Shown here: in pieces, positions 22,996-35,400 of the stretch
How positions within the stretch are numbered: the stretch's first letter is position 1
How the letters are laid out: the number at the start of each line of letters is the position of its first letter
From: Bisporella sp. PMI_857
Lineage: Eukaryota > Ascomycota > Leotiomycetes > Helotiales > Helotiaceae
DNA length: 64,000 nt
Assembly (NCBI GenBank): GCA_021307315.1
Contig: JAJSPD010000027.1
Span: 558,001 to 622,000, forward strand
Direction: 5' to 3'
The notes under the pieces: generated by a model
Told to the model about the DNA's origin: nothing
The model's input: only the letters and a program-made list of their open reading frames with translations
Databases searched by the model: none
Program-made: the position numbers and the translations under genes

Positions 22996-24663
22996 GAGAG
23001 TAGCAGTACTCTAAATCTTGGTAACGGGAACTAGAAGTCTTGTTATTTCACAAGCCTTCTTAGCTTAGGTCCTAAGATGGCGTTTGAGGGACATATTAAC
23101 TCTGATAATATACATTTATATTCTTTTCTCAAAGGATTCTGACACCTAAATTGACTCATAGGGATAAAATGGTCAACTTTTAAAGATTGATGCAATTTAA
23201 CAACTCCAACTACATTTTAATCTAAACTTCTTTATGATAATGCCTCCTGCCAAAGGCCAATCATTGGCCACAAAAACAAATCTTTAAATGCATATACGAA
23301 TTATACTTTCTGTTACAACCCACTGGTCACTGGTCGACCGAGGATTGGATGGAGTAAGCAAGCAATAATCCAGACATGACTATACTTGGGTCGCCACCTT
23401 CTGGTATACTCTCGCTAACATCATTCTACACAGAAGAGCGATGGAATACCGGAAAAGTTCAAAGGAAAATAAAACGTGATACTTGTTGGCAATTTGACTA
23501 AGCTGTTTATGGAATGGGACTGATGGAAAGAAGCTTTGCATCTACGAACAGGCGTTGTGCGCTGGTACACCTTTGTGGTGTGCAGAGAGCATGCTACGCC
23601 AGTAAAACGTTTCGCTTTTAATAGTCAAATTATGATTTACTTTATTAGAGCACTTACTGTTCATTTTATTACAAGGAAGAAAATCAACATTTTATGCCTA
23701 TTAGAACCACGGTAACGCGGAGTTATTTAATCGGTGCGAATGGGCCTCGATCGCACGCACTTACGCTTATATTTTGAAAGAAAATGCAAAACTCCAGTCC
23801 CTCTAACTTTATGCGTCCTTTGCGAGATACCAACAGCTCTATTCTATTTATGCCACAAAGGCCATAAGGCAAGGATGCCAAACTGCTGTTCTCCACAAAT
23901 CGAAGCCACGCCAGCCCTCTCCGCCACTGGGACTGCAGGGACTAGAGGCCTAAGCTACTGCACCCCATTTTACTACTGAGTGTCACTAACCCCCTAATGC
24001 CAACCTAACTGACAAGGGTACGACTATTGGAGCCTCTGAAGGATATCAATTTGACTATTGATGATGACGGCATAGATCTTGTTACCGCACCTTAGACAAA
24101 GGAGAATAAATGTTCGGTAGTGTAAGCGCAAGAAATAAGTTGAGTAGACGTGTGAAGGGAGTGTTCAGGGGGTGGGCATGAGGTGATAAGTTGCATGGTC
24201 ACAGAGGTTGTCATTAATAGGCCCAAACACTTTCTATAACAAAACCACTTACATACACTAACAAAAAAGACTTTTGATAACAAAAAAAATAAACAAAGGC
24301 CTTAACTCCTATTCCCGTGGTAACTAGATAACGCCGTGTGTTGACTGTTTGAACCCCCTTTTTTTTCCTGACCTTAAAAAAGCTTGTCACAGTTTTAGTA
24401 CCCTGAACACATATTATGACTTCTCATTTGTAGTTCTTGTGTGCGAATAACTTACCTATATTCTAGTTTACAACACTTATTTAATTGCTGCCCAGACCTG
24501 GTCGGAATATGTCTTGCAATTGAAGGTTTGAATGTGATATGTCTTGGATCCAAGTACGTTCTGGGCAATAGGCGCCACGGCTGTTCCGTGAATCCTTGGA
24601 GTTCTAAGAATTTGGCAAATGAGACACTGACGCTTGAGAGCTTGGTGTTGGTGACGTGATTGC
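22996..24663. other. intergenic, 1.7 kb
   Basis: AT-rich with T/A runs (24275-24292, 24357-24367). An open frame at 23734-23979 lacks motifs. I see no gene, RNA or complete mobile element. Confidence 0.5.
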
Positions 24664-25420
24664 TTACCCGTGAAGACTCTTAACCTTGATTTCTGGCTTC
24701 GCCTTTGCATCAAACTGTCTAAACACAACTTTCATCGGCGCGCCATTGCGCTTTTCTGGCTTTGGTCGTCCATCGCGGTAGATAATATGGTAATAAGTCC
24801 CGTCGAAGGTGTTGTCAGCCTGCATATAGTCGAGTCAGAAGATGCCGTGTATTGCCATTGGAAGTTGCGATGCTTACCTTTATCTCTCCAACGAGAATAC
24901 CAATGTGAGATCCGTCAATCATTTCAGTTAACGCTTTCCTAAATTGCTATTATCAGCAATCAAAATATTTTATGCTATGCCGGATCCCACAGGTATTTTC
25001 ACACCTGGGATTTAATAGGAAGGAAGGAAAACTCACATCTCTGGATCGTTGGATATCTCAACCTTATCCCACGCAATGCTGAATGCGTGCCATCCAACCT
25101 TTGTCGTCAAGTGTTTGATGGCATTATAGTTGTATTGTCCTACGGAAAGCGTGGATGGTGTGGCGGGTCCTGTGGCTGGCTTTCCACTGGCAGGAGGTTT
25201 GTCTCCAGTAGGCTTTCCACCAGAAGGCTTCCCCGCCGCAGGCTTAGCTGCTGCACGGGCTTCGATGGCTGAATCTGCATCTTGCACTTCTCCAATGGGA
25301 ATAGCGAAAGCTGTTACTAGAAGCAATGAGAGGATAGTAAATAGGTATGAGAACCTGAACCACTTTAGCAAACTTTGTGTCCTTAATGTTAGATACATCT
25401 GGAACGGTCACATACTTCAT
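24664..25420 (-). CDS. small secreted effector-like protein
   Basis: Exons 25420-25416, 25354-25037, 24938-24878 and 24819-24664 give 179 residues. The first exon is only ATGAA; splicing (GTATGT ... TTCAG, with CTAAC branch-like site) yields MKFSYLFTILSLLLVTAFAI, a textbook signal peptide. Without that intron, the in-frame ATG at 25398 would add a less hydrophobic head. Next come a low-complexity GKP-repeat linker (AAGKPSGGKPTGDKPPASGK) and a compact domain with GWHAFSIAWDKVEISNDPEM, DGSHIGILVGEIK and FDGTYYHIIYRDGRPKPEK. No cysteines are seen in that domain. Family unknown to me; secretion is well supported, while an effector role is inference. Confidence 0.75.
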
Positions 25421-26538
25421 TTTGTTGTGTTGTTACGTTGTCGTGTTGAGAGCTTTGGAGGTTGTGATTGCACTGTAGAATGGAAATGACTTCATAATTC
25501 TTTCTCTAATGAAGAAAGGCGGACTTTATATGCTAATTATCTTCTTGCTTTACTCTAAGTATCCCATTCTTGAATTAGTTATTACAAGCTATTCAGATAT
25601 GAAAATCCTCAGCGTTCCTTTCCCTCAGAGGCTTTAAATCTAGGAATGAGGCTTTCTTCAACATTGTTTATATATAGCTTATCAGAGTCTTCTTTACAGG
25701 TTAGGTTTCAGTAGACAGGATCTCTGAATGAATTGAACAGTGGCGTTTTTTTAATACAATTATAACTTATTAGCTAGATTGGAATTGTATTAACCGCGAG
25801 TAGAGCAGTTCAAGCTTTTTAGAAAAGAGAAAACTACGTGAAACTACGTAACCCTGCGCCTCTTCTTCGCATTGCCCCATTCCTTCACTTCATGCGGATG
25901 AAAATCTTTAATTTTCTTGTTATGTTTCAGGTGATTGGCAACATCTGCCGCACCAATTATATCACCATCCTGCCTTAGCCATAACAGTGATATATAGATA
26001 TGATTCGCCGAAAGATACTTATATAAGTTCTCAACCTGAAATCTTTCATCCATACGGAGTGGAGTAAGTCGCTTGGGGTAAAATGCGGCTTACTGTCTAG
26101 CGCCCCAGCCGCGTGCGGCGCAATCTGTTGGTCCTGAGCTGAATCACTTTTACGACAAAGTAGGTCTTATTGGCGACGGCCCGCCATCTGTGTAACCGAA
26201 CTCCAAATAGACTCTTTAGCCTCACAAGGGTGCCCTGTACCCTCGGAAAACTGCCAAACCAAGAGTATAAGGTTAGCCTGGAAATTCCTCGATCCTGCAA
26301 AGTCCACCTCAATTTTTGATACAGATGCTCTACACTTCATACATGCTCGCTTTTTTCTTTCTCATTTGAATCTACCTATCGTGAAATATTTCTCTACTAT
26401 CTGAGGGAGTTACAGGCAACCTAGCCCCCTTATATCTGAGTGTCAGATTAACGTACCGTTCCCCAAGCTCGCTAGTTGACTCTCGTCTATTAGCAAATTA
26501 GACCTGATCAGCCATTCCAAATCATTCCAATACCGATA
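25421..26538. other. intergenic, 1.1 kb
   Basis: Two minus-strand open frames, 25844-26053 and 26097-26312, encode basic products; the first ends in an NLS-like AKKRRRVT. I do not recognise either and cannot join them convincingly, so they are not called as a gene. Confidence 0.4.
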
Positions 26539-28501
26539 ATGGACGAAGATCAATCCTTAATACTAGCTCGCGAAAAATTCAGTAGTTTTGAAGAAAACAA
26601 TGAACAAATACTGGACAGAACATCCGTTGAACGACTGAAAGATCAAGGGTTGATGACGAAAGGTATTTCTAGACCAAAGCCCTTTGTCCTATTCTTGCTC
26701 GTGTTAACAAATTAGATTCTATACTTGAGAGATTTACAGTAGAGATCTGTAGTACGCTTTTTCTCAACAAAGATGATCACGTTGAGAACATCAAAAATAA
26801 TTTTGAGGCTATCAAAGCCTCTAGTTCAAACCTAGAGGCTGAAGGTGAAAGCCCCATTTGTACGTCCGTATCTACATAGCTCTTGTTATTGATATCTTGC
26901 AGTTGTATCAAATTCAGGGTTTACTTCTTTTCTCCTCCAACGCTTTAGTGGATTCGAAGACTACATAAAAGATGGGATTGTGACGATATATGAAAGCGCT
27001 CTCGTATATGGGAACTTCCCATTCCCACCCGATAGAAAAACCACACCTGGATTGACCTTCGAACAATTTCTCCGAGCCGTAGCATTTATGTGGGATACTC
27101 AGCCATACAACTCGCATGACAGCTTCTATACCCATGAGTCATTCATGGGCGGGTTCGGCGACTTAAGTGGAGATCTCGGCCCACATTCTGGTTTCTATGT
27201 CCATAGCAGACATCGCGGCCACCAAGACCGAAGGAGACTTGATTTCAGAGCTTTGGCAGTCAGGTCGGCGGATATAAAGAGTTCGGAGGAGCAGAGAAAT
27301 TGCACAAAGATAACAGTTACCTATTTCAAGGAGTATGCTCTTGATGAGGGCTTTGATGACACATGTCTAGAGCTAGGCTTTGCCGATGATGAGGATGAGC
27401 GTGGCATTGATGTAGTGGACGTACTAAGTGTGACATACCCAAAGGATCCAGATCCTATGGTAGGCCCTCCTATGCTCTCCAGCTTACGCAGTGTCGCTGC
27501 GCATCTTCCGAAACAGTCCTCTTCTCTCTCTGAATTGAGAATTCCGTATTCTAAGCTTTTCGGGTTTGTTAAACTTTTGCTGTTAGTTCAACTGAGAGAT
27601 TTCAGCGGCGTTGAATCATATATTGTCAGCCAACTGGAGGACTTGAATGTATCTGCGAAATACGTAATGAATAGCTTCGTTGAGGGTGAAGACATCAGCT
27701 GGGAAGCCTTTGATAAGGTTATCAAGAGGAATCTGGTGAGTAAGCCCAAAGTCAATATAAATATATAACTAAGATGAGACAAAGCCGGCTTTTTTCTTAG
27801 GAGGCTTACATCACATCGCAAGATCGTTTCTCTCGCCTATAGAACCAAACCAATCCTCTTCCGGCAACACACTACTTGAGACTCTATCTAACAACTCAGG
27901 TATACTTAGATACCCAATGCTGGCTCAACTGCACACCTTTTTCCCAAGTCGCGCAGGCGATATCGAATGGAACAATCTCCATAACATTCAATCCCACAGC
28001 AAGTCGAATCCTTTAACCTTCGCCTCCCTTAAATCAGTCTTACATGCCTACAAAAAACCCACTATACTCCTTCTAGCAGGCTATCAGACTGATATCCTCA
28101 ACCCCTCCTCTAAAAAATATGTGGTTGTGGGTGCGCTCATACGTAGCCCATGGACGGAGATAGAAGCGGAATGCCAGGACGAAACCAGGCTTTGGAAGAC
28201 AATGCTATTTCAACTCGCACCTGTACAGCGGGTCTATGCTACTCGCAAAGAAGAGCACAACTCCTTTCCCGTCCTACAAACTGAAGGGATTGGTATTGGT
28301 CGCGAAGTCACTGGTTCTTCTATGGAAGCAGAGCTAGGCACAACGGGCTTTATCATCAATGCGAATTTAGATACAGCAGTCTTTGAGCATGGAAAAAGGG
28401 ACTCTCGCGATGGGGTGTTCGAGACATTTTGTCCTTTTGGGGTTGGCATGGAAGGACCTTTGAGGATGGAGGTTAGCGCGCTGGAGGTTTGGGGTTGCTG
28501 A
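26539..28501 (+). CDS. RTC5: TLDc-domain protein, RTC5-like
   Basis: Exons 26539-26662, 26716-26859, 26903-27739 and 27804-28501 give 600 residues. The N-terminal half is helical and acidic. The region before the domain, ISWEAFDKVIKRNL, and the TLDc core (LHAYKKPTILLLAGYQTD, VVVGALIRSPW, FQLAPVQRVYATR, GIGIGREV, FETFCPFG, and the ending MEVSALEVWGC) match restriction-of-telomere-capping protein 5 and related TLDc proteins. Yeast Rtc5 acts on the vacuolar V-ATPase. The last splice is my best in-phase choice (donor GTAAGC at 27740, acceptor GGAG before 27804); neighbouring AGs would break the frame. The RTC5 name is by architecture and length, not a full alignment. Confidence 0.78.
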
Positions 28502-30226
28502 GAGATGGAATATGAAAATAAAAATACTCCATTAGCATGTAGAGGGAGCTTGCTCGTAATACGAGAAAAGCGAGGCGGTGGTGGCTTTATGAACTCAAAA
28601 CTAGATTGATGATTTAGTAAGCAAATTTGATATGATTTCTCCTATTACTATATTATAGTTTTTCGGGCTATCTGGACTTGCATAATGATGGCCGCTAAAC
28701 CATAAAAAATTTGCATCCCAGGTGATTCATCTGATAATCCAAGGGATACAGGTTATCGCCATTATAAAATCCTTTAGATGTTCAGATAGTGCCGAAATTG
28801 CATGGCCTTTGAAGTTTATGGGGTTTGAATCTCTCTGCCAAGGACACCTCGATAACATCTCGGAACGATGCCGAAGAGGCTTGCCCAAGGAAATAAGCTT
28901 CTACATAATGCTATCTAATTTCTTATATGACAAGCGCGTATGCATATCAATGTACAGGGGAACGGCACATGCGCTGTAAGCTCGTCTTTTATAGACGGTC
29001 AATGATCAATCAGAACAAAAACAGGAAGCTAGACTAACGAAGGTCGGATCTGATTTATGCTCTCCGATTACTCAGGCGCTACTAATCACTTGCCACTGCT
29101 CTGGTCGCACCGATTCTGGACGAATCTTGCTACTGAATACAACGAAGTTTGCAGTGCATCTCGAGATCCGGAATATCTCGACGCCGATCATCTCCAACTT
29201 CTCTTTCCCAAGTCTATGCTTATTATACGGCAGATGACTACAGGACAATGACGAGTACCCATCATGTAGCTAGCCATTTCAAGGGTATTTGGGAAGAGAT
29301 GTTGGGTCGGGATCGAGGTGGAGTCTTTTTTTCCCGAGCTCCCCGAGCCGATTGCACCTTGTGGCTGGTGTGGAAGGAGACCTTAAATGCCAAGGAAGTC
29401 ACCACAACCGGAAATCTGTGTAACACGATTGTAGGTCCTTGGGGCCTGTATAAGCTAGGCTACGTCTGGCATACTATCAAATCAAGCTAAAAATTCAGGC
29501 TTAATGATTGTTACTTTGGTGTTCTCTGCGAGGTTTACCATCATTCTTTAGGTCTTTGTCATTGATCTGGTTTGCTGGTGTGCAATAAAACCTTCAGTAC
29601 ATATCATCCACAATCCATGAGAGTTGTTAGACCTCGTTACAAGGAGGCAAAGCCGGCCCGAGATCGATACAGGCGCCTGGTTCGATCTGTTTACTAGATA
29701 GTTGCCATTGTGCGATAAATCTTGAGCAACCATAGAGACGGATACTAAATGCACTCGAGCTGCCTTGCAATAAAACTGAGGAGGCGACCGATGTCTCAAC
29801 TTTTTGATCATTGTTAAGATATCCGAATTGATTGTTGCATTCGATTATCTGAACTGATTCGATGTGAAAGGGAAAGAAGCAAAGTTGGGAAGCAGAAGAC
29901 AAAAGCTTCTGACTTGGCGCCCATGGCTGGGCGAATCAGAAAGTGAATTGCGCATTATCATACATAGGCACCATATCTGTCGATAATACTGTTGTGGAAC
30001 ACTGTGGCGGACCTTGTGTAACCGCCTTAATCTCCTGAATTCGCTCAAATCGCTAGACGTGACGTGTTAAAAAAATTGCAATAGGACGCCATAAGATGCA
30101 TCCCTACCGTGTGGATTCTAGACTTCGAAGTTTACTAGGCTGAGGTTTTGAATAAGGAGTGTCCTACCCCGCACCATCCACAACCATATCTCTTCGCAAT
30201 TTCAAATATATCTAGAGAGAAACGGC
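28502..30226. other. intergenic, 1.7 kb
   Basis: Several open frames under 115 codons on both strands (28722-28979, 29057-29490, 29548-30048) show no domain and no joinable exons. I see no RNA gene or intact mobile element. Confidence 0.5.
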
Positions 30227-32186
30227 ATGGGTACTATTGAGATAAGTGGTAATGTTAGGAATCGTTTCATTCAGGTTGTCGCGCTCCTTCACATGCTCGA
30301 TCCTGTCCGTGGTGAACCCACAGTTTATGGACTTGACCAAGATCCGTTCGAAATTGAAGGACCAAGAGAGCGACTGCTAAAGCGGAAATTTCTTGATTCC
30401 TTCGCGCTTGTATGCGCTAGATATAAGGATGGAGATACAGTCTCTGCCGCGTGCATTGAAGAAGGCAGACCCGAGGGGACAATTCTACGAATCGCGAGCA
30501 ATGCTGGTGTGTCAGCGGACACTTTAAGCCAGCTACGAAAGCTTGTAGATCTACTCAATAATGTTGCAAGTGGTGGTGCGGTCTCGTTGAGAATATCTAA
30601 ATGACTCTGCTAATATTCTTCAAAGTGTTGATGTCTACACAATTGAAAGTGCTATATTAAGCAATATCATACAGCTCGACATTACGAAGATTCGAGGATA
30701 TGTAGAATGTCTACGTCAGGAGAAAGGAGTTTTCGAGGAACCTATCTCGGCCGTTGAATCGCGTATTCTAGCTTCTCCATTGTATGTGACTCGTATACGA
30801 CCTTACGAATTCCTCAACTGGTTCGAGTATATCTCTTTCATTCGCAGTTCACCCACCAACGATGCGCCAGATGTTCTGTTCAAGCATGTAAAATGGGCAC
30901 AGAAGGCTAAAAAGGATTACCTTGACTTCCTAAAGCTTGCGTTCTCCACCAAGGACCAGAGATTGCCGACATGGGTATATACCGTTTTCAAGTTGGGACG
31001 TTATGGCATTGCTTCACGGGCGCTTGTGCAGCTCGCATCCGAAGCCCCCGCGTTGTTCAATCCTATGACGGTGGAAGCAGTACAAGCGCCTGCAAAGTTC
31101 AGGGTTACTACCAAGGACGAAGCTCCTCTAACCTGTGTGTTGAGAAGGGTTGTAGAGAGTAGGGTAGAGGAGTTCAAGCCTCGTCTTGCTCGTATCTGGG
31201 ACACAACAGACGCAGACGCAGAAGCCGTGTTCCGGAAATCATGTACTTTTGATCTGGTCGCGCACGCTGAGTTACAGTTGGTCCATTTCTATGACCATAA
31301 TCCACACCTCAAGCCCGCCTTCCGGTTCATCGGCATAAGCAAGAAGTCTTGCTATCTCTGTCACATGTTTCTCGCATCTCACCCGGAGTCTTTCAGTGTT
31401 TCATCTTGCCATCAGAAATTATATCGATCCTGGATTCCTCCTCCAGTGCTCGATCACAAGATCCATAAACGTTACAAGACGATTATAAACGAACTGAGCA
31501 AGGCGATGGAGGCAATTGCGAGGCAGGATTTAGACACTCGCTTAGGTGTAAAGCGCAGGCCAGTGGCCGCAGATTCTACTGCGGGGGTCTCCCTTGGAGG
31601 TTTGACGGAACTAGGGCGGTCTAGCATAACAACTCAAGCCATTGTCGAACAAATTCAGCCAGCTTCCATAGACGAAGTAAGCACAATAGTAGGATGTCTC
31701 GAGACACAAAAGATCGAGACCAATTCTGGATCCTTGATTTCGCCAATCGAGGTCGCCTCTATAACACAGGCAGACTCCGATGAAAATGGGCTTACTGAGT
31801 TTGGATGTGGGATATTACCCAGTGCAGAGCATCAATTTTTTGACCTTGGCTCGCGGAAGACCATTTTGACAATGGTGTTTCATTTTCAACGACTAAGCGA
31901 TTCTAGTAGACAGGATATAATTAGTGTTGGCGACATTTTTGACTACTCGACAAACTCTCCTTCATGGACGAGACTAGTCAAGCTTTTAAGCGTCAAGGAC
32001 AACCTGGGGCTTGCTTTCAAGGAAGGTAATGAGTTCCTGTTAGTGAACGATCTCATTCGGGTGGCAGATCAACGGCAATTTCTTGCTTGTTTCCAGTACT
32101 TGATGAATTTGGCCATCTTGAATGTAGAAGTCTTGATCTGTAGTACGGACGAGATAGCTTGCTTATCAAGCAGAAACCCCTCGTAA
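30227..32186 (+). CDS. OTT_1508-type deaminase-fold protein, apparent frameshift
   Basis: The first part (30227-30604) reads MGTIEISGNVRNRFIQVVAL and stops at TGA 30602-30604. The main part is open from about 30592 to 32186 in another frame. Its deaminase-like core has VAHAELQLVHFYDHN (His-Ala-Glu zinc/catalytic motif) and KKSCYLCHMFLASHP (Cys-x2-Cys zinc pair), with LACVLRR-like and FKLGRYGIASRAL lead-in motifs of the fungal OTT_1508 family. The two frames overlap around 30585-30605 and sequence on both sides looks coding, so this is either a one-base frame disruption or an intron I could not place. Substrate is unknown; the family is expanded in fungi and suspected in conflict or nucleic-acid/protein modification roles. 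Confidence 0.75.
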
Positions 32187-32479
32187 TGAGGAAGCAGGAA
32201 ACAATCAGCAGGATGGAGCTTGCTGCTAAGTAGAGAAGTCATAATAGCATGGATGTAGCATTTGTTCCCTCATGGTTGATCTACCCATGACTCAAAGGAC
32301 AGATCAAGCCGAATTAGTGCTTCCAACTTCTCTTTAGTTATTGTTTCTTTAGAATTTGTGAAGGAAATAATAAGATATTCTCGCAATCACTTATTAGCAC
32401 TGCTAGCAGCGGGTAGCAGCGGGTAGCAGAGTTATTTTGTGCTGTTACACTTTTTGTTGGAAGCCTCATACCCCAGATT
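32187..32479. other. gap between deaminase-like gene and Tc/Rhs relic
   Basis: About 290 bp with no gene, ending in a decamer repeat at 32402-32430. Similarity to the Tc/Rhs family starts just after it. Confidence 0.5.
32402..32430. repeat. short decamer tandem repeat
   Basis: The unit GGGTAGCAGC (or its near copy GCTAGCAGC) occurs almost three times. It sits at the 5' border of the Tc/Rhs relic. Confidence 0.8.
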
Positions 32480-35400
32480 AGCCTCTCGTCGAATAACTTT
32501 ACAAAAAGCTTTGACCCTCACGAATTCACTACTATCCAACTTGAACGCACAGTCAATAATATTCGTGTTGGACACGAGATTGTACTCGATATTGATACCT
32601 TTGGGAACACTTTGAAATCGGTAAAGATAGATTACGGCTGAGATAGTTCTTCGCGGGTGACACTTCATACCGACGAGGACTGGGCCGCACAAAGCACAAC
32701 AGCTATCACTTACACCGAAAATGATTTGATAAATTCAGTTTCTACAGTCGTTTCGTATCGCTCTCCTCTCCCGTCGGAAACTCGACAATATCAAATAACG
32801 GGCGTAGCCCCGACTTCACCGACAGGGTTTTCTCTTGGGAAGACTTTGGCACCATTTCAGCTCAAGGTTTCCAACCAAATAAACTAGCTCTTAAAACGTT
32901 CACTGACGACGGTTTAATTCAAGGATTAAGGCTGATTGGACGACAACAAACTCTCTACCGGTCAGATGATCTTCCACAGGTCTTGGAGGTGGGTACTAGA
33001 GAGTCACTCGAGAGTCACTAGGTATTCATTACCAGAAATATGCTCTGGCCATAACCCCAGATGTATTTCAAATTGCATTTCCTCAGCATACAGCTTTGGA
33101 TCTCTCGTCAATCTTGCTCCATACGACTTTTGATGGTCGCGGCTATGTTGACCTCGAAATAATAGAAAGTTCTGGATTCCGTCTGGCTTAGTATGCCACC
33201 GCTTCATCATCAACCGATAAATACATTTTGGAAGCTGCAAACAAGAACTTCATTTACGCAAATACTTCTACCGAACTCTGGAGAGATGTCCTTGAACAGC
33301 CCTTTCTTACAATTGCCGATAATAGGGCTAGCGGGAATTATGTCACCAGGGCTTATCGTGATATCTCGAATAAATTGAGGAAGGTTATTAACTCCAACAG
33401 GAGAATTGCATCGACTTTTAACTGTGATATGTTCGGCACCTGAGTTCATAGCATGAGCATGGAGAGCGGTGCGCGTTGGACGTTGAAAGATGCAACCGGA
33501 CAACAACTCTATAGGTGGGATTCTGCTAAAACCCAGCAACGCCAATCTTTTGATGCTCTTCGGCGACCTACTGGCCTGTTTATTACCACCGATCAAGTTA
33601 AAGAGGATATAGCACATTATGCCATCTATGGAGAAACTGTTCCACAGGCTAAGCGATATAATCTTCTTGGGGGAGCATACCAGCGGATGGACCAGGTTGG
33701 GAAAGTAGCCGACTTTCTCTTACAATATGCTGGGAGTCTCTTCGGAGCGAGCACCAGTTTACCCAAGAATACAGGGCTGTAGTTGATTAGCTCGGAACAG
33801 TAGGCATGGAGGTTGAAACTTTCCAGACGACAATAACTTATGACGCTTTCCAGCGACCAGTCACACAGAAAAGACCAGATGGAAGCGTTTTAACCTGCTC
33901 GTATAACCAGCTCGGGTTCTTGAAGTCTCTTGAAGATACAGCAGGGAATTCACCTACCACTGCTTACATCAGCCAGATATCATAACGTACTTAATCAGTT
34001 AGCTGGCCATGTCATCATCCTGGCCACGCAAAAACACACCAAAAATCACGGTTTTGGCATTTTTATATCTCAACTACTATTTTATCTACCTTTATAAAAC
34101 TTGAGATATAACAATTTAACTGTAATTCTTATACATTGGTGAAGTTTGAAACTAATACAATTAATAGTTATTTAGAAACTGAAATTACAGGGGTTATTTT
34201 AGCGTGAAATGCTATATTTATATCTTTATAACACTAAACATTTTGAGATTTAAAATACTGCTTATCTAAATACTCGGAAACTCAAATTTCAAGCTTTGTA
34301 AAAGTAGATAAAATAGTAGTTGAGATATAAAAATGCCAAGACCGTGATTTTTGGTGTGTTTTTGCGTGGCCAGGATGATGACATGGCCAGCTAACTGATT
34401 AAGTACGTTATGGTGCGCGTGGCAAACCACTCCAGACAACTTACGGGAATAAAGCTGTCTACCAGAATGTATACGACCCATTCTCTTTCCGTCTAATGAG
34501 CAAGCAGACCACCTCCCCCAATGGCGCACAAGTTCAAAACATTGTCTACACGAGGGACTGCGTAAAAAACGCTACACACATCGCAAGTTTGTCTCAACGA
34601 AGTTTATTTTTCTGTAGAGATATCGTTCAACCAGCTCAAGATTTAATCTACGATGCCTTAGATTGCCTAGTTTCGGCAAGTGGACGAGAAAGTTTAGGCC
34701 AGGTTTCCTAGAACTGGATCTCTGTACCAAAGCAGTCCAATCTCTGGCTGCACAGCAGCACAGAGCCTAGCTGATCCAATGTCTATGGGCAATTACACAG
34801 AAACATACACCTATGATTCGGAAACAAATATTCTCTCTGTCCCATGCCACAGTGGATGTAAAGGTCCCAGGTTGGACGCGGACATTCCAATACAACGAAC
34901 CTAGTGCAATTGAGCCAACAAAAGCATGTAACCGTCTCAGTACCACCGCGACTGGCGTCGCAATATCGACTTACAAATATGATGGCTTAGACGGCCTCAA
35001 TGGCCCGATGTCTCGAACCTCTGAATTCGCGATGATGCAATGGGATCTATAGAATCGACTACAAGCAATTTCTACTCAACGTGTTACAACCGAAGGTCTG
35101 TCTCCTGAAACTACCTGGTATCGATATGATGGATCTGGTAAACGGCTAAGAAATATCACCGAAAGGCAAGCCGCTGCCAGAAAAACACCTGCACATGCAA
35201 AAAGTCATTTCAATGTCGGCTCCTATGAGGTATTCCGAAAGTACAATGGCAATGTGGTCGTCACCAATCTTCTAAAGGTAACTTCACATGTATCCGGACC
35301 ATCGGGAAGAATTGCTCTACTTGAACTCGATACAGCACCTTCCACAATGACTCCCGCGGACCCGATAGGTAGGCCACCAACTCCAACAACTGCAGCACCT

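Noticed and set aside
25844..26312. Two neighbouring minus-strand frames, one with an NLS-like tail
   Set aside because: No shared phase or clear splice sites and no recognised domain.
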